Part shown: piece after piece, positions 58,671 through 64,000 of the stretch | Layout of the letters: each line of letters begins with the position of its first letter | Numbering within the stretch: position 1 is the first letter of the stretch | NCBI GenBank assembly: GCA_026119935.1 | Contig: JALRMH010000009.1 | Coordinates: forward strand, 682,001-746,000 | Direction of reading: 5' to 3' | DNA length: 64,000 nucleotides | From: Endothia cerciana | Lineage: Eukaryota; Ascomycota; Sordariomycetes; Diaporthales; Cryphonectriaceae | The notes under the pieces: model-generated | The model's input: the letters and a program-made list of their open reading frames with translations, nothing else | The model's database searches: none | What the model was told of the DNA's origin: nothing | Program-made: the position numbers and the translations under genes

Positions 58671-59990
58671 ATGCCTCCAGTCTTGTTTCAAGATAATGCT
58701 CAAGCGAGCGATCACAGTGCAGGTGAGAAGGCTTCGCCCAAGCTTGATGTCGTGACACACAAGAGATCATATGATGGCGAGTGGGTCTCACAAACCGGCG
58801 AGCCCTCTGGTAAGCGGATCAGGGGGGAGCAACGAGAGGAGACAAACCTCTGGACCACGGTCAAGCAATACCTGCAACAGCCAAAATCTATCCCAGAGCC
58901 CGCTGTCACCTGTCCTATCTGCTATGACGAGATAGCAATCCCTGTGCTGCCGAGTCAAATCTCCTTGTCCCTGGAAGCTCTCTACAGGTGAGCAAAAGGT
59001 AGGTGTCACTCTATCGTGTGCTCACATGATCTACCAAGACTATACGGAACAGCATCTCGACTCACAGACTAGGCTGTCTGATGTGCCCTGTGTGTAGGCT
59101 CGACCTATCGTACGGTGGGTGTAAACATATTGTAGCTTCAAAGCGTCTGCCCGTTGCCAACGACGAGACCGCGGAGATGGTTCTGCTCACGCTGCCAGAG
59201 CAGCCTGACGGTAAGCGATCTCTGCCTGATGACTGCCTCCCTTGTCTCCGCGGAGCGGTAGGTAAGTATCTGGATACGGGACTGGACTGCATCAGCAACG
59301 CCATGCACGGCAAGACAGCCAGTCGTCCGAAGTGGATCCCGCGTGGGGCGGTCCTGTTCATGTTATGCGTGAAACGATGCAACGTTTCGTAGTCGACCAG
59401 AAGACCGGGCCACCCTGGGAATTTTTCGGCTCCTCTGACGGGTCACTTCAAGTCGCTTACATCAACGATGATGTTGTTGCTACGTGGACTCCAGAGATCC
59501 GCTACGCTGGTCGTGACACGATCGTCTGTCCAACACCTGAAGGTATATACGGTCCGGCTTATTGGTTCGTCCCATGTGCTCGGTCCAGCATGCCTAATTG
59601 AGCGTGACAATATTCGCGGTGAGCTTATATGGAGGATACATAGACTCTCAGCAGATACGGACGGTCATCCATGACATGCTCGTGAGTACTAGTAACGGTG
59701 ATGGGCCGCGTGAGAGATGTTCCTTCTTGCTTTAGGGCGTAGTGACGCAGGCGTTATGGAACTCGGATACAACAGGTCGACTCAATATACCCCTTCCAAC
59801 TCTGCGAATTACCTCATTAAACCACAATCATGCTCTCTACCAGGCTTGTGATGATCTATGGATGCATACCCTGCCCACCGACCTGGAAACAAGCTTTTCC
59901 TGGGATCATTCTCCGCGCCTTGCCCTAAAGGACATAGGACCTCCGAAAGTCCGGTTATCTCTACACCATAGCCGTCGACCGAGCTGATGT
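58671..59990 (+). pseudogene. decayed RING-finger protein gene
   Basis: The first 106 codons are intact and end in the start of a RING finger (AVTCPICYDEIAIPVLPSQI). The middle of the RING is only readable in another frame, as LSCAHMIYQDYTEQHLDSQ, where the cysteines expected in a C-x-H-x2-C-x2-C core are replaced by Tyr. The last ligands (MCPVCRLDLSYGGCKH) return in a third frame. Downstream, RPKWIPRG, then FVVDQKTGPPWEFFGSS and later QALWNSDTTGRLNIPLP also lie in shifted frames. An intron (58989-59068) could join the first and third pieces but would delete half the RING. A ubiquitin-ligase-like ancestor is likely; the present copy is probably non-functional. Confidence 0.6.
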
Positions 59991-60450
59991 CGCATCGTTC
60001 CAGGACGGCCCCTGTTATAGCGGAGAATGGACTTGCTTGTTCTGGAAGGTCGCTGAGCTATCGCGGCGTGTGAATGGTGGTTTGCGATAGCGTTTCGGGG
60101 GGGGCATCGAAGCATGGCGGAGCATGTCTCCCTTCCACCAGTTGCGATTGCAGATGGTGGTACTCGCCACTGCTCGAAGTGAAGGACGCATCGCGGGATG
60201 CATGCGCGTTTGGTATGTAGTCAGTCGGTGCCGGTACGGGCCGTACGGCATGATATTATGGGGACAATTGGGACTCACTTGTTACTATGGTATATAGACT
60301 TCTCTTATCGCGCATGGCGACATGGTCCTGGAGCTTAAAAACGGTCGCTACCCTTTCCATTGCGATTTAAACCTAACGTGTCTGCTCGTGTTGACCGTCC
60401 GTCCTGCAGTCAGTCAATCATCCTTACTCGGACTCACGAGAAAGTTTCTC
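59991..60450 (+). promoter_or_regulatory. promoter region of the aspartic protease gene
   Basis: TATATA at 60291-60296 lies about 160 nt before the start codon, followed by a C/T-rich leader. No gene is supported in the rest. Confidence 0.4.
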
Positions 60451-62226
60451 ATGATGGCTCATCTCTTCAAGGCGATAGTCGCTGTCGCGGCCCTCACATA
60501 CCCGGCACTCGCCACCCGTCAGCTGGGAAGCCGATCCTACACGCCAGTAGCCAAGCAGGCTAGCAGCAGCAATGTCGTTAGCTCGAATGTCCTGAGCCTG
60601 AAGAAGAGCACAAAGGCGGCTAGGTCAGCCCAGTACCTCAGCTCAATGCGCTCTGGCGTCGTCGCCAATTACAGTTATGGATATGAGCATACCGACAACC
60701 TGTTGTCGGAGGAGTACGTCGCCGAGATCGAGTGGGATGGCGTACCAGTCGAGGTCATCATTGATACTGGTTCGAGTGATACGTACGTGATTCGGAGGCC
60801 GTATTGTTTTTTTTTTCTTTTTTTCTTTCTTTTTTTTGGAATTTCCCGCGTTTCTGGGAATGCGTCTCAAGACTCACTGTTCCTTCTGTCCCGAACAACT
60901 GCTGATCTTCAATTTTGAAGGTGGCTGGTGCAGGCTGGGTTTACTTGCGTCGACGAGGATGGCAATATCCAGTCGGTATGTACAACATGGCGCCTTGCGG
61001 GTGCAAGAAGGATATGACACTCACGACCGTCTCACAGGAGGCAGACTGCTACTTTGGTCCGGTCTTCAACGGCACTTTCGACGAGGGCTCGATTGCCAAT
61101 GAGAATTTTGATATCGAATACGGCGATGGCGAATTCTTGACAGGCGTCTTCGGCTACGAAAATATTACCGTCGCGGGTATCACGGTAGACCACCAGCAAG
61201 TGGCCTTGGTCAACTATTCCTACTGGTTTGGTGATAGTGTTACCAGCGGTTTGATGGGCTTGGCCTATCCTCTGCTCACCAGTGCTTACGAGGGAACGAA
61301 CACTTCTGCAGACTCCCTGGATACACAAGTCGAATACAACTCTATTGTTACGACCATGATCAACGAGAGCCTCATCGAACCCGTTTTCAGCCTGGCTCTT
61401 GAAAGGAACTCCGACAGTGGTTATCTCGCGTTGGGCGGCCTACCTCCAGTTAACTATACTGGGTCATTTGCGACCACGCCTATCTTGATGGTTAGTCCTG
61501 CCCCTTGCTGACCCCTGAAGCCCTCGGCAGGATTGCATCTGACAGGGAAGCAGATCGAGGTCTACGATGAACCCGAGATGGCGACTCAATACAGCTTCTA
61601 CACTATTATCGCCGATGCGTACATCTATGAAGGGTCGAGTAACCGAACCGAGGCCCTCGCCGAGTCTTGGAGTGAGGCATTTGCACCAGAAACTGTGAAC
61701 ACCACGCAGTTTCCCATCATAGTTGACAGCGGCACGACTCTGTTGTACCTCCCTACTGGTAGGCCACTTTCACTTGCCAGAATTTGACCTGCATCAGCGT
61801 GTTGCTGTAAGAATGAAACTGACTCTCAGTTTTCCTGTAGAGCTGTACGTGGATATCTCAGCCCTGTACGACCCGGCGGCCATCTACGTTGAGGATGAAG
61901 GCGCCGCGTTCGCACCATGTGACGCCAGTGTACCCTCCTTGGGCATTCAAATCAATGGCACCGTGTTTGAGATCAGTGAAGCCGATATGCTGATGCAAGA
62001 GTACGTGGAGCATCTCTCCTCTTGGTAGACTGGAGGCGATTGTATAAACTGACTTTCACTCACCAGGTACGCCATAACCCTGCGCGGTAAGGACTACTGC
62101 TTGATTGGACCGCAGGATGGTGGATCTGAGGGCCCATACATTCTCGGCGATACCTTCATGAACAACGTCGTCACGGTATTCGATATTGGCGCCAGTGAGA
62201 TCCGGTTTGCGGAGCACATCTACTAG
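60451..62226 (+). CDS. secreted pepsin-like aspartic protease (family A1)
   Basis: Predicted 454-residue precursor in six exons: 60451-60782, 60921-60975, 61038-61490, 61554-61758, 61841-62000 and 62067-62226. A signal peptide (AIVAVAALTYPALA) precedes a basic propeptide. The two catalytic aspartates lie in VIIDTGSSDT (Asp105) and PIIVDSGTTLLYLP (about 336). Each intron restores family sequence: SSDT-WLVQAGFTC, NIQS-EADCYFGP, TTPILM-IEVYDEP, YLPT-ELYVDIS and LMQE-YAITLRG. The conserved end is GPYILGDTFMNNVVTVFDIG. The first intron (138 nt) contains a long T tract. The third acceptor could instead lie three bases upstream, adding one Gln. Two adjacent ATGs make the start uncertain by one residue. 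It probably acts outside the cell in nutrition. Confidence 0.92.
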
Positions 62227-63698
62227 ATCATTCTGAAGACAAGATTGAAATAGTGTAGGGAGATGGATAAACCAAGAATGTTCTGGGCCGGAAAATAGGG
62301 CCTCAAGCACTACCAAACACATTCTGGAGAAGGGAGAACAGCTCCGAGCCGACCCTAGGAACGCAAGCTCCCACTGTTAAGGCTGTGCATATGCGCAATA
62401 GTTCCGGCAGTCCATGAAGGAAACCTTGCAAGTCCCAGTCAACAAATACCCGAAGTTGTATGTTTCTGGTCTAGTGGTATTAGCCGTCGCGCCCTTCTGT
62501 GATCTTACACATTTTGACGAGAAATTGCTGTTATAGCTGCCGAATTCGGCTAGCGCGTGTCGCCATTTTCAGGGGGCGATATCACTGCTAAGTACTTTGT
62601 ACCATGCACCCTGCTCCTAACCCCAATTCCCTTATAAGTCTGGTCTGGATAGCCGCCCGCAAATTGGGATCCGGAGATTTATTTTTGTACGCTCACCCCC
62701 CCCTAAACTATCTCGCAATACATACTCGCAGTTTTTCGCACTTGCTCTTTTCATTCTTCTCAGCTTGCTATCTCTTCTTGCTTAAATTTAAAGGCCTTTA
62801 ATACTCAAAATTGTTCTTATAGTACGGCTTTGCTCTCTATAGCCTATAAGCAATAGCCAGCGTTCAAGCATATTCATGAAGATGCATTTTCTTGGGTCGA
62901 AACGGGCAGGCGCTGTAAGTGTCGTTTGTCGTTGGAAGCATCCCTCTCTAACAACCTTCCTGCTCTGCCTGGTGATGGTGTAGGGGTGGTCAGCACAGCC
63001 TGGCCGCTCGCAACCAGAGCGGGCGCGTATCACAGCACCACCAATAGGAAAGGATTATAATCATGGGCGATGCAGTTGGACCTCTAGCCTACAGCCCCAT
63101 CGACACTTATGGCCAACAATAAACGTGATTCCGCCTTGTCGTGTGTAATTCAGGATCACATCACCCCCTGATATCCAACCAATCGGGCCCGAAGCGCGCC
63201 GGTCTTGGTTCAGACTTCGTTGGCTGCAGCCCTGAATGCAGGAGAGCGGCAGCTGCCTCCGAGATGGAGTCATCTTGAACTTCGACACGGCAGGCTGTTG
63301 ACACGAGGTCTCCTCGCTTGGCTGCAAACCACGGGCTGAAACGCCCATACAAGTGCAGTTCTGTCTGTTGGTACCCATAAGTGTTGACGGCGTCACCAGG
63401 CTCGCCTATCCCATCAATTTGATTGGCATTCTCAGCCCTCCTCCTTGGCACATTATTTGGACAGGCTTGCGCAGACAGACGCAAATCTACCTCGCCTAGC
63501 AATGTGCAACATCCCCACCACCATAAGACCGCCGTTCGACGAAGCTTATTTAGGCGTCAGTCCCTCGCTTGCCGTCCTGCTTGTCAGGGCTCAACCAGGA
63601 GCTGTCTTTTCACCTGAGTCATCTATTTCCTCTTTTCCCTTACCATCTCACGATATCTGATCACGTGATTACCTTGCTACGCCAGTTCACGTCCAACA
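62227..63698. other. intergenic, no gene seen
   Basis: Downstream of the protease gene. A minus-strand frame at 63161-63502 (113 codons, no ATG) is the most protein-like stretch but has no start or domain. The region ends in the promoter of the gene at 63699. Confidence 0.45.
63660..63669. promoter_or_regulatory. ATCACGTGAT palindrome
   Basis: Perfect 10-bp palindrome with a CACGTG core, 30 nt before the start codon at 63699. It is the third TCACGTGA octamer seen in the window. Confidence 0.4.
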
Positions 63699-64000
63699 AT
63701 GTCATCCGATTCTGACTACGCAGAGCAAATTCGCGCGGCGACAACCTGGCCGGGCAGGATTTTGTCAGAAACTGGGAGTTTGCTCCTGCGCAATGCTCAG
63801 ACCTGCCGGCTGGCACCAGTAGCTTTTCTGGGAGGTATAGCACTGAGGCAGGTTGGATTCATCGCCAAAACAGCGGGAGAAGCTGTCGCTCTGGGCGTGA
63901 TTGGCGTTTCTTCGTTGTGCACGTGGGCTTTCGAAAGTCGTGAATCGAAACTTCAGCAGAGCGACCGGAGCTTCATCGAGAGCGAGCGTCGCAAAGAGAT
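63699..64000 (+). CDS. 5' part of a gene running off the window
   Basis: An ATG-initiated frame open for 100 codons to the window edge. It begins MSSDSDYAEQIRAATTWPGR and has a moderately hydrophobic Gly/Ala-rich centre (APVAFLGGIALRQVGFIAKT, AGEAVALGVIGVSSLCTWAF). The last visible part is charged and helical (ESRESKLQQSDRSFIESERR). One or two membrane-associated helices followed by a coiled coil is possible. There is no signal peptide. No family was recognised from this part, and a later in-window intron is not excluded. Confidence 0.5.
   Translation, partial: MSSDSDYAEQIRAATTWPGRILSETGSLLLRNAQTCRLAPVAFLGGIALRQVGFIAKTAGEAVALGVIGVSSLCTWAFESRESKLQQSDRSFIESERRKE

Noticed and set aside
29821..60126. 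Shared GCATGGCGGAGCATG at about 29830 and 60113
   Set aside because: A 15-base match between two places is close to what chance gives in 64 kb, and the flanks do not match.
62463..62497. tRNA-like TGGTCTAGTGGTATTAG sequence
   Set aside because: It resembles a tRNA D-arm, but no TTCGA-type B box or matching acceptor stem follows; at most a fragment.
63161..63502. 113-codon minus-strand open frame
   Set aside because: Looks mildly protein-like but has no ATG in frame, no domain and no upstream exon that I can support.

Overview
The window looks like chromosomal DNA of a filamentous ascomycete (Pezizomycotina, probably Sordariomycetes). The genes have short introns (about 50-100 nt) with GTAAGT/GTGAGT-type donors, CTGAC/CTAAC-like branch points and AG acceptors. 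Several encoded families are typical of this group: a Clr5-domain protein, a 2EXR protein, a fungal rhodopsin-like 7TM protein, a DUF2434 membrane protein, and GH95, AA16 and rhamnogalacturonan acetylesterase secreted enzymes. There are no bacterial-style operons. I found no rRNA, no intact tRNA and no complete transposon.

Layout. 1-6.3 kb: no convincing gene; low-complexity DNA with a CAG/CGG tract and a 34-unit GT microsatellite, probably the distal promoter of the next gene. 6.3-8.4 kb: C2H2 zinc-finger regulator (Usv1/Rgm1-like fingers). 8.4-11.5 kb: long homopolymer- and purine/pyrimidine-rich spacer. 11.5-12.4 kb: small membrane-anchored protein with three exons. 12.6-13.3 kb: frame-broken flavoprotein-like remnant. 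14.1-16.0 kb: two small multi-pass membrane proteins, with a repeated 23-nt element between them. 18.8-20.6 kb: Clr5-domain protein. 21.7-24.1 kb: a pair of 46-residue secreted peptide genes, each ending in a micro-exon that encodes CxxxC; the second has a 54-bp tandem duplication of that exon. 27.3-28.1 kb: rhamnogalacturonan acetylesterase. 29.0-30.9 kb: 7TM rhodopsin-like protein. About 33 kb: decayed leucine-rich-repeat fragment. 35.0-35.9 kb: AA16-type lytic polysaccharide monooxygenase. 38.1-41.1 kb: large unrecognised protein. 41.9-43.6 kb: DUF2434 membrane protein. 44.7-46.0 kb: COG5. 47.2-49.8 kb: GH95 alpha-L-fucosidase/galactosidase-type enzyme. 49.9-50.7 kb: small membrane protein. 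52.6-53.1 kb: Cys-rich protein. 54.5-56.6 kb: 2EXR protein with an acidic repeat tail. 58.7-60.0 kb: RING-finger pseudogene. 60.5-62.2 kb: secreted pepsin-like aspartic protease. 63.7 kb to the edge: start of another gene.

How the genes fit together. COG5 and the zinc-finger regulator are housekeeping or regulatory genes. Three secreted enzymes (rhamnogalacturonan acetylesterase, AA16 oxidase and GH95 glycosidase) plus the aspartic protease point to growth on plant material, but they are interspersed and do not form a cluster. Gene-poor stretches at 20.6-27.2 kb and 30.9-35.0 kb hold the peptide genes and the decayed LRR fragment and look like accessory DNA; the RING remnant at 58.7-60.0 kb sits next to the protease gene. 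The most novel signal is the peptide gene pair at 21.7-24.1 kb. Exon boundaries were placed by eye from splice signals and reading-frame continuity and are not confirmed by transcripts.
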